Part shown: in pieces, positions 17,852-27,229 of the stretch
Layout of the letters: each line of letters begins with the position of its first letter
How positions within the stretch are numbered: the first letter of the stretch is position 1
Source of the DNA: Paracoccus fistulariae
GTDB lineage: Bacteria; Pseudomonadota; Alphaproteobacteria; Rhodobacterales; Rhodobacteraceae
Assembly: GCF_028553785.1 (NCBI RefSeq)
Contig: NZ_CP067136.1
Span: 1,894,001-1,958,000 of the forward strand
DNA length: 64,000 nt
Reading direction: 5' to 3'
Program-made: the position numbers and the translations under genes
Notes under the pieces: model-generated
Told to the model about the DNA's origin: nothing
Database searches by the model: none
What the model saw: only the letters and a program-made list of their open reading frames with translations

Positions 17852-19426
17852 TTGCAAAAACTGCAGGACTATTGGAGTGAGCGAAGCTCTCAGCAGAAAG
17901 CGATCCTGGCCGGTGCATTTCTGGCGACATTTCTAGCTATTTTCAGTTTTGCCTGGATCGCGAGTCGGCCTAACATGTCAATGATCTATGGCGGGCTGGA
18001 TGCGGCGCAGGCGGGTGAAGTGGTCGCCGGTCTGGAACGCAGCGGTGTGCCCTATGAGGTGCGCGGCGATGCGATCTGGGTTGAAACATCGCAGCGCGAC
18101 CGTCTGCGCATGGAACTGGCCGCGCAGGGCCTGCCCGCCGCGGGCAGCATGGGGTATGAATTGCTGGACGGAATGTCCGGTTTCGGCACCACGTCGCAGA
18201 TGTTCGACGCCGCCTATTGGCGCGCAAAGGAAGGAGAGCTGGCACGCACCATTCTGGCGCTGCCCAATGTGAAATCGGCGCGCGTGCATTTGGCTGTTGA
18301 AGCCGGGCGCGGATACCGGCGGGACGTGACGGGCAATGCTTCTGTCACGCTGACGACCAATGGCCAGGCGATCAGCCGCGATCAGGCGGTTGCGCTGAAA
18401 TATCTGGTCTCGTCGGGCGTTCCCGGCATGATGCCCGACAGCGTGACCGTCATTGATACGCAGCGCGGGATCGTCGCCGCCTCGGAAGATGACACCGGCG
18501 CGGATCGCGCGGCCGACATGAAGCGCAATGTCGAACGGATTCTTGAACCGCATGTCGGCACGGGAAATGCGATCGTGGGCCTGAATCTGGACCTCGTGAC
18601 CGAGACGGAGCTGCTGACCGAGCAGCGCTTCGACCCCGACCAGCGTGCTTTGATTTCGCAGGTGACGGAAGAAACGTCGGATCAAAGCAACTCATCGGGA
18701 TCGGGGGCTGTCACGGCTGCGTCCAATTTGCCCGACGGTCAGGATGCACAGGGCGACCAGACTCAATCCGCGCGGTCGGAAAATCGCCAGCAGGCGAATT
18801 ACGAGGTCAGCCACGTTACCCGAGAGGTATCTCGTCAACCCGGCACGATCCGCAGGCTCACGGTCGCCGTGCTTCTGAATGGTGTCGCGCAGACCAATGC
18901 CAGTGGCGAGACGGAAATCGTCCCGCGTTCGGATGCCGAGCTTCAGACCCTGCGTGAGTTGGTCGCATCCGCGGTGGGTTACGACGAATCTCGCGGCGAC
19001 CAGATTACGGTCAAGTCCCTGCCCTTCGCCGCGCTGGGAGAAGATGGCACGGCCGCGCAGACCGGCTTGCTTGACCGTCTGGAGCCGAACGGGCTGCTGC
19101 GGATCCTGCTGATCGGGTTCTTTGCAATGGCCATGATCTTCATGATCCTGCGCCCGATCCTGAAGATACGAAATGCCGCACCGGGCAAGCCCATGCTGGA
19201 CGATTCCTCGCCAGCCGAACCTGCCTTGACCGGCGTTATCGAAACCGACGATGCCCAGCCCAGCCCGGCCAGCACCCTGATCGCGCCAGAACCGCGCGAG
19301 CCGGAACCGCTAGCCCTGCCCTCGGCAGATCCGGTCGCCAGGCTTCGCAGCATGATGCGGGAACGCCATGACGAAAGCGTCAAGGTTCTGTCCGGCTGGA
19401 TCGACAACAAGGAGAACGCGCATTGA
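17852..19426 (+). CDS. fliF: Flagellar MS-ring protein FliF
   Basis: Forms the MS ring in the inner membrane, housing the export gate. About 524 residues: a membrane helix (AILAGAFLATFLAIFSFAWIA), the periplasmic ring-building motifs (GGLDAAQAGEVVAGLERSG and ALPNVKSARVHLA), a second membrane helix near the C-terminus (LLRILLIGFFAMAMIFMIL) and a short cytoplasmic tail that binds FliG. I prefer the TTG at 17852-17854 because AAGGAA lies 6 nt upstream; a GTG at 17792 would add 20 polar residues and has no ribosome binding site. First gene of the fliF-fliH-fliN-fliP unit. Confidence 0.93.
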   Translation: MQKLQDYWSERSSQQKAILAGAFLATFLAIFSFAWIASRPNMSMIYGGLDAAQAGEVVAGLERSGVPYEVRGDAIWVETSQRDRLRMELAAQGLPAAGSMGYELLDGMSGFGTTSQMFDAAYWRAKEGELARTILALPNVKSARVHLAVEAGRGYRRDVTGNASVTLTTNGQAISRDQAVALKYLVSSGVPGMMPDSVTVIDTQRGIVAASEDDTGADRAADMKRNVERILEPHVGTGNAIVGLNLDLVTETELLTEQRFDPDQRALISQVTEETSDQSNSSGSGAVTAASNLPDGQDAQGDQTQSARSENRQQANYEVSHVTREVSRQPGTIRRLTVAVLLNGVAQTNASGETEIVPRSDAELQTLRELVASAVGYDESRGDQITVKSLPFAALGEDGTAAQTGLLDRLEPNGLLRILLIGFFAMAMIFMILRPILKIRNAAPGKPMLDDSSPAEPALTGVIETDDAQPSPASTLIAPEPREPEPLALPSADPVARLRSMMRERHDESVKVLSGWIDNKENAH

Positions 19427-19998
19427 GCCTTGCCATGTTCAAACTGGAATCCTTCACATCCGCGCTGACCCATCAGGGCGCCATGGTCACTTTCACCCGC
19501 GAGGCGGTCGATAAGGCCTATGCCGACGGTCTGAGCGAGGGACTGTCCCGAAAGGAGGACGAAGATATCCGCGGCCTCGCGGCAGGCCTGGAGCAGCTTC
19601 GTCTTTGCCTGCGCGATGATCAGATCCGGCGCGCAGAACTGCGTCAGGAGGCTGTGATCTCACTAACGCCGATCCTCGAACAGATGCTGGAATGTCTGCT
19701 GCCCGCCCAGACATCGCAACGGCTGGAAAGCATATTGAAGGACGAATTGCTGCGGCTGTCGCAACTGGCTACCCCGCTGCGTGCCGTCATTTCCTGCAAC
19801 GCGCGGCTGCGCGAAACTGTGGAAAAATGCCTGTCAGAGGCGGGTATCGAAGAGGTCGAACTGATCGACACGCAATCCGACAAGATCAGCCTGTCCTTGC
19901 AAGGCGGTCGGGTCGAGCTTTGCCCACAAAAGATCGCTGAGGATATCCGCCACATGATTTCCGAACTGAAGCTTGAGGACCCGACATGGACGCACTGA
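19423..19998 (+). CDS. fliH: FliH-like flagellar export regulator
   Basis: 191 residues, mostly helical. The N-terminal half has a tyrosine/glycine-containing helical stretch (DKAYADGLSEGLSRKEDEDI) typical of FliH GxxxG-type helices. The C-terminal half resembles the V-ATPase subunit E-like domain. The position between fliF and fliN fits FliH, the partner of the FliI ATPase (not in this window). Starts at TTG overlapping the fliF stop (TTGA), with GGAG 8 nt upstream; ATG at 19435 is too far from it. Sequence similarity to FliH is low, so context weighs heavily. Confidence 0.7.
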   Translation: MSLAMFKLESFTSALTHQGAMVTFTREAVDKAYADGLSEGLSRKEDEDIRGLAAGLEQLRLCLRDDQIRRAELRQEAVISLTPILEQMLECLLPAQTSQRLESILKDELLRLSQLATPLRAVISCNARLRETVEKCLSEAGIEEVELIDTQSDKISLSLQGGRVELCPQKIAEDIRHMISELKLEDPTWTH

Positions 19999-20243
19999 AA
20001 CATCTGATCGACACCGACAATATTCAGGTCGAGGTCACCATCCGCCTGGGCCGGACCCGCCGGACCGTCGCACAACTTTCCGCGCTGACGGCGGATGACG
20101 TCCTGCTGCTGGACCAGACCATCGATGACGGTGTCGAGATCTGCGTGGGAGACAAGGTCATCGCGCGCGGCGAACTGACCGGGGACGGGTCGCCGGAGCA
20201 ACGGTTGTGCGTGCGTATTCTGGGGGCATCGGAAGTCGCGTGA
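19986..20243 (+). CDS. fliN: Flagellar motor switch protein FliN
   Basis: 85 residues, a single SpoA (surface presentation of antigens) domain. The pattern VEVTIRLGRTRRTVAQLSALTADDVLLLDQ followed by VGDKVIARGEL is that of FliN C-ring proteins. Short relative to E. coli FliN (137) because the N-terminal extension is missing, which is normal in this family. Overlaps fliH by 13 nt. Confidence 0.9.
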   Translation: MDALKHLIDTDNIQVEVTIRLGRTRRTVAQLSALTADDVLLLDQTIDDGVEICVGDKVIARGELTGDGSPEQRLCVRILGASEVA

Positions 20244-20953
20244 TCCGCTGTCTGATCATCTGCCTGCTGCTGGTCCTGCCATCGGCCGCGCTGGCGCAAA
20301 GTCTGGCCGGGCTGGATCAGGCTGCGGGCCAGGGTTTGGGCCAGAATGCCGTCCTGCTTGTCGCGGCGCTGACCGCGCTGTCGCTGGCGCCGGGCATCGC
20401 AATCATGGTGACCTGCTTTCCCTTCATCGTGACGGTTCTGTCGATCTTGCGACAGTCGCTTGGCCTGCAGCAATCGCCCCCAAATATGCTGATCGTCAGC
20501 CTGGCGCTCTTTCTGACCTGGTTCATCATGGATCCGGTGCTGCAGGAAGCCTGGCGCGTCGCCGGCGCGCCGCTTCGCGACGGGCAGATCGACATTGCCG
20601 AAGCCATCCAGCTTGGCATCCGTCCGTTTCAGTCCTTCATGATCGCGCGCACCGATCCGGCGACACTTCAAAATCTAGCAGAAATCGCGCCCGGTGTGGG
20701 CGATCCGGCCCAGCGTTTGTCGGTGATCATCCCCTCTTTCATGCTGTCGGAGATTCAGCGCGCCTTCGAGATCGGCTTTCTGGTCGCGCTGCCATTTCTG
20801 ATCATCGACCTGGTCGTCTCGGCCGTGCTGATGTCGATGGGGATGATGATGGTGCCACCGGTGGTGGTCTCGCTTCCCTTCAAGCTGGCGTTTTTCGTCG
20901 TGGTCGACGGCTGGGGCATGATTGCCGGTGCATTGGTCAGAAGCTATCAGTAG
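20240..20953 (+). CDS. fliP: Flagellar export protein FliP
   Basis: 237 residues, including a cleavable signal peptide (CLIICLLLVLPSAALA), as known for FliP. Four membrane helices carry conserved sequences FPFIVTVLSILRQSLGLQQSPPN, IPSFMLSEIQRAFEIGFL and the MGMMMVPPVVVSLPFKLAFF core. I choose the GTG at 20240, which overlaps the fliN stop (GTGA), so the signal peptide is at the N-terminus; an upstream in-frame GTG at 20207 lies inside fliN. Last gene of the plus-strand flagellar unit. Confidence 0.94.
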   Translation: MIRCLIICLLLVLPSAALAQSLAGLDQAAGQGLGQNAVLLVAALTALSLAPGIAIMVTCFPFIVTVLSILRQSLGLQQSPPNMLIVSLALFLTWFIMDPVLQEAWRVAGAPLRDGQIDIAEAIQLGIRPFQSFMIARTDPATLQNLAEIAPGVGDPAQRLSVIIPSFMLSEIQRAFEIGFLVALPFLIIDLVVSAVLMSMGMMMVPPVVVSLPFKLAFFVVVDGWGMIAGALVRSYQ

Positions 20954-20955
20954 GC

Positions 20956-20979
20956 CGGACAGGGGTTTGACCCTGTCCG
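20956..20979. terminator. Bidirectional hairpin between fliP and dxs
   Basis: CGGACAGGG at 20956-20964 pairs perfectly with CCCTGTCCG at 20971-20979 around a 6-nt loop. It lies between convergent fliP and dxs and probably ends transcription from both sides, although no good T-run follows on either strand. Confidence 0.65.
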
Positions 20980-20997
20980 ATACCAAATGCGCATCAT

Positions 20998-22914
20998 TCA
21001 GGCGCGGCGATCCGAGAGCGCTTCGATTCCCAGCACGCTCAAGACCTTGGCCTCGATATGCGCGGCGTTCAGTGCCGAGCTGTCATACATCGCAACCGGC
21101 GCATCATGGTCGACGAAACGATCCGGCAGCACCATCGAGCGGTATTTCAGCCCGTGATCAAAGACGCCCTCTTCCGCCAGAAGCTGGGCGACATGGCTGC
21201 CGAAGCCGCCCACGGCGCCCTCTTCGATGGTGATGAGCGCGTCGTGGCCGCGCGCCAGTTTCAGGATCAGATCGCGGTCAAGCGGCTTGGCGAAACGCGC
21301 ATCCGCAATGGTCGGCTTGATCCCGCGCGAGGACAGTGCCTCGGCCGCCTTCGACACCTCGGACAGGCGGGTACCGAAGGACAGGATCGCGACACCCTTT
21401 CCTTGCGTCACGATGCGGCCCTTGCCAATCGGCAGGATCTGACCGTGTTCGGGCAGGTCGACACCGGTGCCTTCGCCGCGCGGAAAACGGAAGCTGATCG
21501 GGCCGTCATCATAGGCGGCGGCGGTGGCAACCATATGCATCAGTTCCGCCTCATCGGCGGCGGCCATCACCACCATGCCGGGCAGGTTTGCCAGAAATGC
21601 GGTATCGAAAGCCCCGGCATGGGTCGGACCATCCTGCCCCACCAGACCGGCACGGTCGATGGCGAAGCGAACGGGCAGGCCCTGCACGGCAACATCATGG
21701 ACGATCTGATCATAGCCGCGCTGCAGGAAGGTCGAATAGATCGCACAGAACGGCTTCAGCCCGCCCGCCGCGAGACCTGCGGAAAAGGTCACCGCATGCT
21801 GTTCGGCGATGCCGACGTCAAAACTGCGGCGCGGAAAACGCTCGGCGAATTGCTTCAGCCCTGTGCCGTCGGGCATGGCAGCGGTGATGCCGACAATCCT
21901 GTCGTCACGGCCCGCCTCATCAATCAGCGCCTTGGCAAAGACCGAGGTATAGCTGGGCGCATTGGATTTCGCCTTGGCCTGCTGGCCGGTAACGACATCG
22001 AATTTCGCCGTGGCATGGCCCTTGTCGGCGGCGTTTTCGGCGGGGCCATAGCCCTTGCCCTTGCGCGTCACCGCATGGATCAGCACCGGCCCGGTGGCCC
22101 GCGACTTCACCGTCCGCAGCAGCGGCAGAAGCTGGTCCAGATCATGCCCGTCCACCGGACCGATATAGGAAAAGCCCAATTCCTCGAACAAGGTGCCACC
22201 GACGGCCATGCCCTTCAGCATTTCCTTGGCCCGGCGCGCGCCCTCTTGCAGGGGTTCTGGCAGCAGGCCTACCGCCCCCCGCGCTGTCGCCTTCAATTCC
22301 TGAAACGGACCGCCCGTGTAAAGCCGCGTCAGATAGGACGACATCGCCCCAACCGGCGGCGCGATCGACATTTCGTTATCATTCAGGATCACGATCAGCC
22401 GCTTGCCCAGATGGCCCGCATTGTTCAGCGCCTCATAGGCCATGCCGGCACTCATCGAGCCATCGCCGATCACGGCAATCGCGTCGCCCGGATCCCCGCC
22501 CAGATCGCGCGCCACCGCAAAGCCAAGCGCTGCAGAGATCGAGGTAGAGCTGTGCCCCGCGCCAAAGGGGTCATAGGGGCTTTCCGCGCGCTTGGTGAAT
22601 CCGGCCAGACCACCACCCATCCGCAGCGTGCGGATGCGGTCGCGCCGCCCGGTCAGGATCTTATGCGGATAGCATTGGTGGCCGACATCCCAGATGATCT
22701 TGTCGCGCGGCGTGTCAAACACCGCATGCAGCGCGACGGTCAGTTCAACAACGCCAAGCCCTGCCCCCAAATGGCCACCCGTTACGCTGACCGCGCTGAC
22801 GGTTTCGCTGCGCAGCTCATCGGCCAGCTGGCGAAGCTCTGCATCGCTCAGCCCCTTCAGATCGGAGGGCAGATTGACGCGGTCGAGGATCGGCGTCTTG
22901 GGGCGGTCATTCAT
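20998..22914 (-). CDS. dxs: 1-Deoxy-D-xylulose-5-phosphate synthase
   Basis: Thiamine-diphosphate enzyme that condenses pyruvate and glyceraldehyde-3-phosphate, the first step of the MEP isoprenoid pathway. 638 residues, full length. Seen: the N-terminal [37 protein letters not shown], the ThDP motif [18 protein letters not shown], and the transketolase pyrimidine domain [15 protein letters not shown]. It follows ispA by 27 nt on the same strand, forming an xseB-ispA-dxs isoprenoid operon found widely in proteobacteria. Confidence 0.98.
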   Translation of the reverse strand: MNDRPKTPILDRVNLPSDLKGLSDAELRQLADELRSETVSAVSVTGGHLGAGLGVVELTVALHAVFDTPRDKIIWDVGHQCYPHKILTGRRDRIRTLRMGGGLAGFTKRAESPYDPFGAGHSSTSISAALGFAVARDLGGDPGDAIAVIGDGSMSAGMAYEALNNAGHLGKRLIVILNDNEMSIAPPVGAMSSYLTRLYTGGPFQELKATARGAVGLLPEPLQEGARRAKEMLKGMAVGGTLFEELGFSYIGPVDGHDLDQLLPLLRTVKSRATGPVLIHAVTRKGKGYGPAENAADKGHATAKFDVVTGQQAKAKSNAPSYTSVFAKALIDEAGRDDRIVGITAAMPDGTGLKQFAERFPRRSFDVGIAEQHAVTFSAGLAAGGLKPFCAIYSTFLQRGYDQIVHDVAVQGLPVRFAIDRAGLVGQDGPTHAGAFDTAFLANLPGMVVMAAADEAELMHMVATAAAYDDGPISFRFPRGEGTGVDLPEHGQILPIGKGRIVTQGKGVAILSFGTRLSEVSKAAEALSSRGIKPTIADARFAKPLDRDLILKLARGHDALITIEEGAVGGFGSHVAQLLAEEGVFDHGLKYRSMVLPDRFVDHDAPVAMYDSSALNAAHIEAKVLSVLGIEALSDRRA

Positions 22915-22941
22915 TTGGCTGGCCCTCCGGCCGGGCTGTCA

Positions 22942-23805
22942 TCAGGTGTCGCGTTCGATAACGAAACGCGCAAGATCACGCAAGTTTCCTGCGGCCTCGC
23001 CATAGGGCGACAAGCCGCCCTCCGCCTGTTGCACGAGGGCCTCGGCGCGCGCGCGCGCCTGATCCAGACCCAGCAGCGAAACGAAGGTGGCTTTGCCCGC
23101 CGCGTCATCCTTGCCGACGCGCTTGCCGGTCACGTCTTCGCTGCCGGTCACGTCAAGAATGTCATCGGCGATCTGAAAGGCCAGACCAAGCGCACGGGCA
23201 TAATCATCCAGCGGCGCGGTGTCCGCATCCGCGATCAGCGGCCCGGCCGTGGCGGCAAAGCGGATCAGCGCACCGGTCTTGCCATCCTGCAGCCGGGTGA
23301 TGGCCTGCAGATCCAGCGGTTCCGAGGCAGCCTCGGCCGCGATGTCAAGCGCCTGCCCCCAGACCATGCCCTGCGCACCAACCGCGCGCGCAAATCCCGC
23401 GATCAGACGCAAACGCGCCTCTGCCGTGCCGATGCGCGGATCTGCAAGCAGTTGAAAAGCCAGCGTTTGCAGCGCATCCCCGGCCAGTATGGCGGTGGCT
23501 TCGTCCCACTGGACATGCACCGTCGGCTGACCACGGCGCAGATCGTCGTCATCCATCGCAGGCAGGTCGTCATGGACCAGCGAATAGGCATGCAGCGCCT
23601 CGACCGCGGCGGCGACAGACAGGGCCGCCTGGTCCGAGATCCCGTGCAGCCGGGCAGATTCCATCACAAGAAAAGCGCGAAGCCGCTTGCCGCCCGTCAC
23701 CGCATAGGCCATCGCATCGCGCAGATCCCCCGCAGGCAAATCCGCAAGCGACTGATCCAGCGCCTGCTGAACCAGCGCTTTGACCTGCGTCAGCCGCGCC
23801 TCCAT
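22942..23805 (-). CDS. ispA: Farnesyl/geranyl diphosphate synthase
   Basis: 287-residue trans-prenyltransferase. First Asp-rich motif HDDLPAMDDDDLRRG, second FQIADDILDVTG; short-chain type with an insert between Asp residues of the first motif, as in bacterial farnesyl-diphosphate synthases. Start overlaps the stop of xseB by 1 nt. The chain length of the product (C15 versus C20) cannot be fixed from sequence, but context with xseB and dxs fits IspA. Confidence 0.94.
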   Translation of the reverse strand: MEARLTQVKALVQQALDQSLADLPAGDLRDAMAYAVTGGKRLRAFLVMESARLHGISDQAALSVAAAVEALHAYSLVHDDLPAMDDDDLRRGQPTVHVQWDEATAILAGDALQTLAFQLLADPRIGTAEARLRLIAGFARAVGAQGMVWGQALDIAAEAASEPLDLQAITRLQDGKTGALIRFAATAGPLIADADTAPLDDYARALGLAFQIADDILDVTGSEDVTGKRVGKDDAAGKATFVSLLGLDQARARAEALVQQAEGGLSPYGEAAGNLRDLARFVIERDT

Positions 23806-24041
23806 TACAGACCCTCGGCCGGTTCCGTTCCCGTCGGCTGGCCATTGGCCGACAGCGTGATCTTTTCGACCCGCTCTTCAGCCTCGCGCAGGCGATCCTC
23901 GCAAAGTTTGCGCAACTCGGCGCCGCGTTCGTACAGCTTGATCGATTCTTCCAGCGTCGCTTCGCCGGTTTCCAGCTTGCCGACGGTGGCTTCCAGTTCG
24001 CGCATGGCGTCTTCGAAGGACAGCTTCTTTTTTTCGCTCAT
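23805..24041 (-). CDS. xseB: Exodeoxyribonuclease VII small subunit
   Basis: 78 residues, a helical hairpin that binds XseA. The conserved sequence SFEDAMRELEATVGKLETGEATLEESIKLYERGAEL fits the family throughout. First gene of the xseB-ispA-dxs unit. The gap to mtaB (24042-24135) has a small GC-rich hairpin, CGGGG/CCCCG at 24063-24078, which may terminate the mtaB transcript. Confidence 0.96.
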   Translation of the reverse strand: MSEKKKLSFEDAMRELEATVGKLETGEATLEESIKLYERGAELRKLCEDRLREAEERVEKITLSANGQPTGTEPAEGL

Positions 24042-24135
24042 AGCTTCGCTCCTTGAGGTCGGCGGGGCCTCGGCCCCGAATTTGGCGGATCATAGCCATC
24101 CCGGGCGGCAGTTGCCACCGGATCGCAGGTCAAGA

Positions 24136-25389
24136 TCAGCCCATCAGCCGCTGGCCGTCATGGCCACGGATCGGCAAGGACATCAGCGCCCCTTCCGGCT
24201 GATCGCTGTAAAAGGCCACCTCGGTGAATTGCTCGGTCCGGCCCAGACGCGGGCCTTCGGTCAGGACACGATGTTCGACGCCGACCTGCGCCTCCAGATG
24301 CGCCTGCAATGCCCGATCGCCCGCCTCGCGCAGCCGCGCGGCGCGTTCGCGGACCACCGGCCCCTTGACGGCGGGCATACGCGCGGCAGGGGTGCCCTTG
24401 CGGGCGGAATAGGGAAAGACGTGCAGGAAGGTCAGTCCGCAATCCCCGATCAGCCGCAGGGAATTGTCGAACATCTCGTCGGTTTCCGTCGGGAAACCGG
24501 CAATGATATCAGCACCAAAGACGATATCGGGTCGCAGGCTGCGCGCCTCTTCGCAAAAGCGGATGGCATCGTCGCGCAGATGACGGCGCTTCATCCGTTT
24601 CAGGATCATGTCGTCCCCCGCCTGCAGCGACAGATGCAGATGCGGCATCAGCCGGGGCTCGGTCGCGATGGCCAGCATCAGGTTTTCATCCGCCTCGATC
24701 GAATCGATGCTGCTGATGCGCAGGCGCGGCAGATCGGTAACCAGCCGCAGGATCCGCATGACAAGATCGCCCAGCCTCGGCTCGCCGGGCAGATCGGCGC
24801 CCCATGAGGTCAGGTCGACCCCGGTCAGGACCACCTCATTGAATCCGCGCTGAACCAGCCGCTTGATCTGTTCGACGACGACACCGGCCGGGACGCTGCG
24901 CGAATTTCCACGACCATAGGGGATAATGCAGAAGGTACAGCGATGGTCACAGCCGTTCTGCACCTGCACATAGGCGCGATGTCGGCCAAAGCCGTCGATC
25001 AGATGGCCCGCCGTTTCCCTGACCGACATGATGTCATCAACGCGGATCTTTTCCGTCTCGCCGATCAGATCGGGGGCCTGCAGGCTGGCCCAGGTCTGCG
25101 GCTGCATCTTTTCATGATTGCCGATCACCTTGGTGACTTCCGGCATGGCGGCAAAGGTTTCGGGCTCGGTCTGGGCCGCGCAGCCTGTGACGATGACCGG
25201 TGCGCCCGGATTTTCCCGCGACAGGCGGCGGATTTCCTGCCGCGCCTTGCGCACAGCCTCGGCCGTGACGGCGCAGGTATTCACCACGACCGCCCCCGAC
25301 AGGCCCGCAGCCTCGGCCATTTCGCGCATCGCCTCGGTCTCATAGGCATTCAGGCGGCAGCCCAGCGTGGAAAAGACCGGCGCGCTCAT
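24136..25389 (-). CDS. mtaB: tRNA t6A37 methylthiotransferase MtaB
   Basis: Radical-SAM enzyme converting t6A37 to ms2t6A in tRNAs reading ANN codons. 417 residues. N-terminal UPF0004 domain with cysteines in STLGCRLN, VNTCAVTAEA and VTGCAAQTEP; radical-SAM motif CDHRCTFC; C-terminal TRAM-type end. The ATG at 25387-25389 is chosen because it begins MSAPVFSTLGCRLN and overlaps the dapF stop (ATGA); a longer opening reading upstream is inside dapF. Confidence 0.95.
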   Translation of the reverse strand: MSAPVFSTLGCRLNAYETEAMREMAEAAGLSGAVVVNTCAVTAEAVRKARQEIRRLSRENPGAPVIVTGCAAQTEPETFAAMPEVTKVIGNHEKMQPQTWASLQAPDLIGETEKIRVDDIMSVRETAGHLIDGFGRHRAYVQVQNGCDHRCTFCIIPYGRGNSRSVPAGVVVEQIKRLVQRGFNEVVLTGVDLTSWGADLPGEPRLGDLVMRILRLVTDLPRLRISSIDSIEADENLMLAIATEPRLMPHLHLSLQAGDDMILKRMKRRHLRDDAIRFCEEARSLRPDIVFGADIIAGFPTETDEMFDNSLRLIGDCGLTFLHVFPYSARKGTPAARMPAVKGPVVRERAARLREAGDRALQAHLEAQVGVEHRVLTEGPRLGRTEQFTEVAFYSDQPEGALMSLPIRGHDGQRLMG

Positions 25390-26225
25390 GCGGACAGCCA
25401 TTCGGGCGTCAGCACGCCCGAAAAGACATGCGCGGTCGGCCCCTCCATCCAGACGCCATCCTCGCGCCAGTCGATGGTCAGCATGCCGCCCGGCACATTC
25501 ACCCGCACCCGCCGCTCCGTCAGCCCACGCCGCGCAGCAGCCACCACCGCCGCGCAAGAGCAGGAGCCCGAGGCAAGCGTCGCCCCCGTCCCCCGCTCCC
25601 AGATGCGCAGCAGGACTTCATCGCGCGACAGGACCTGAACGATCTCGACATTCGTGCGCTCGGGGTAAAGCGGATGATGTTCCATCGCCGCACCGAAAGC
25701 GGCCAGATCGACGGCCTGCGCATCCTCGACGAAAAAGGTCATATGCGGATTGCCCATCCCCGTCGCCACCGGATCCCCCTCAATCGGCAGATGGTCGATC
25801 TCCACCTCGCGGGCCAGAGGGATCGCACGCCAGTCCAGAACCGGAGGCCCCATATTCACGCGCGTCAGGCCGCCACCGGCATCTTCGGCCAGCAGAATCC
25901 CGTGATCGGTCCGCAACCGCAAAGAGGCCTGCCCGGTCTCATCCAGCAACACCCGCGCGATGCAGCGCGTGGCATTGCCGCAGGCACCGCTGACAGAGCC
26001 ATCCGCATTCCAGAACCGCAACCGCGCATCGGCATCTTCACAGGTCTCAAAGGTCGCCAGCTGGTCGAAACCGACGCCCTGATTCCGATCGGCCAGCCGC
26101 GCAACCAGCGGCGGCGCAGGAGGGTCACCCCCGCCACGCAGATCTATCACGACGAAATCATTGCCCAGCCCGTGCATCTTCGCAAAAGGCAGTCCGGCCT
26201 GCTGAATATAACTCATTCCGCGCAT
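25386..26225 (-). CDS. dapF: Diaminopimelate epimerase
   Basis: Interconverts LL- and meso-diaminopimelate for lysine and peptidoglycan. 279 residues. N-terminal FAKMHGLGNDFVVID, first catalytic Cys in GACGNATRC, second in the SGSCSCAAV segment (usually CGTGACA; the first Cys of that motif is Ser here but the catalytic position is retained). Start ATG at 26225 or a second at 26216; neither has a strong ribosome binding site. dapF-mtaB form a two-gene unit. Confidence 0.95.
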   Translation of the reverse strand: MRGMSYIQQAGLPFAKMHGLGNDFVVIDLRGGGDPPAPPLVARLADRNQGVGFDQLATFETCEDADARLRFWNADGSVSGACGNATRCIARVLLDETGQASLRLRTDHGILLAEDAGGGLTRVNMGPPVLDWRAIPLAREVEIDHLPIEGDPVATGMGNPHMTFFVEDAQAVDLAAFGAAMEHHPLYPERTNVEIVQVLSRDEVLLRIWERGTGATLASGSCSCAAVVAAARRGLTERRVRVNVPGGMLTIDWREDGVWMEGPTAHVFSGVLTPEWLSA

Positions 26226-26309
26226 ATAGGTCGGAATTCTCGATTCTGCCAGTAGCGTTCATTTTTCTGCTTGACGCCCCCGGCCAGCTTGCCTAGGAAG
26301 CCCCTCGTT

Positions 26310-26385
26310 GGGCCCGTAGCTCAGTTGGTAGAGCAACTGACTTTTAATCAGTGGGTCACAGGTTCGAATCCTGTCGGGCTCACCA
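26310..26385 (+). tRNA. tRNA-Lys(TTT)
   Basis: 76-nt cloverleaf. Acceptor GGGCCCG (26310-26316) pairs with CGGGCTC (26375-26381, one G-U). D loop AGCTCAGTTGGTAGAGC; anticodon stem ACTGA/TCAGT with loop CTTTTAA, anticodon TTT; T arm ACAGGTTCGAATCCTGT. Discriminator A and CCA are encoded. It borders the mobile region downstream. Confidence 0.98.
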
Positions 26386-26602
26386 CTTATCATTATTGTG
26401 ACGACTCGTGATGTTTGACCATTCGGGTCATGTTTTTGGTCATTATGGTCACTAAGTTTGGTCATTCGCCCGGTTGAGCGTGGTATCACATGGTTATCGG
26501 GACGGCGACTCGCGCTTGGATGGTTCGTGCTACAACCGGTCGAACGCCCTACAGCGCAGGTGACCAATCCAGCAACGGCCAGCCGTCAGCGCCACGGACT
26601 TT
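26386..26602. other. Region downstream of tRNA-Lys with GGTCATT repeats
   Basis: No convincing gene. TTTGGTCATT occurs at 26435-26444 and again at 26457-26466, spaced by 22 nt (two helical turns), with an inverted, near-identical TTTGACCATT at 26414-26423 and further GGTCAT at 26426. AT content is higher than in flanking genes. Such phased direct repeats are typical of regulator binding or plasmid/ICE control regions. Presumably it contains the promoter of the following gene. Confidence 0.45.
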
Positions 26603-27229
26603 GTGGAATTGCAGCACGAGGCATGGCACCATCCCGTCATGATCGAATTTCGTACTCTCGCCGATGACCATCCCGATCTCGCGCATTCTCCGTTGCTTCG
26701 GGGCGCTCTCCTGACCCTGCACTATGTGCAGGAGCACGGATCAATCGGGCTGACCCAGACCAAGGCCTTCAAGCGCACCTTCGTCCATTGGGCTGTCGAG
26801 CATTTCAATTGGCCGGGCAAAAGCGCGGAAGAAATGTTCCGCTACAACAAGGTGATCAACGAATATGAGTTCCCACCGCTTGAGCTTCTGCACTTCCTGC
26901 TGATTTCCCTGCGCTTGGGGCGTCATTTCAAGGATGAGTTTCGGCTGACCAAACGCGGCGCAGAGCTGGCGCAAGTGCCTGGCCGCCTGTTTGCCGAGTT
27001 GATCCCATACTTTGTGTTCCAGGTCGATCACGCGTCCTATGCGCGCTTCGACGACCGTCCTTTCGGAAAATGGGACGTTTGGATGAACGTGATCAATGTA
27101 GAAGCGGATCAGGGCACGACCGAGGCCGCCTTGTTCGAAGCCTTCTACGGTGAGACACAAGACTGGCATACTGCGGGTTGGCGAGAGATGGTCGCATTCT
27201 CATCCTACGTGCTGCGGCCGCTCATGTGA
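26603..27229 (+). pseudogene. Unknown gene, 3' end cut by IS256-family element
   Basis: 208 codons, no family I recognise with confidence. The product looks globular and soluble, with helices rich in Leu, Phe and Trp (FVHWAVEHFNW, ELLHFLLISLRLGRHF, WREMVAFSSYVLRPLM). The stop TGA at 27227-27229 overlaps the left end of the IS (27228), so the natural C-terminus is most likely lost. GTG at 26603 or ATG at 26639 could be the start; neither has a good ribosome binding site. The gene lies in the tRNA-Lys-linked accessory region, suggesting acquisition. Confidence 0.6.

Noticed and set aside
21058..24807. A 1249-codon open frame on the plus strand
   Set aside because: It lies antisense to dxs, ispA, xseB and mtaB, all clearly real; its product is Arg/Gly/His-rich low-complexity, an artefact of high GC codon use.
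26259..26567. Minus-strand frame containing EPDRIRTCDPLIKSQLLYQLSYG
   Set aside because: This is the well-known spurious translation antisense to a tRNA-Lys gene.
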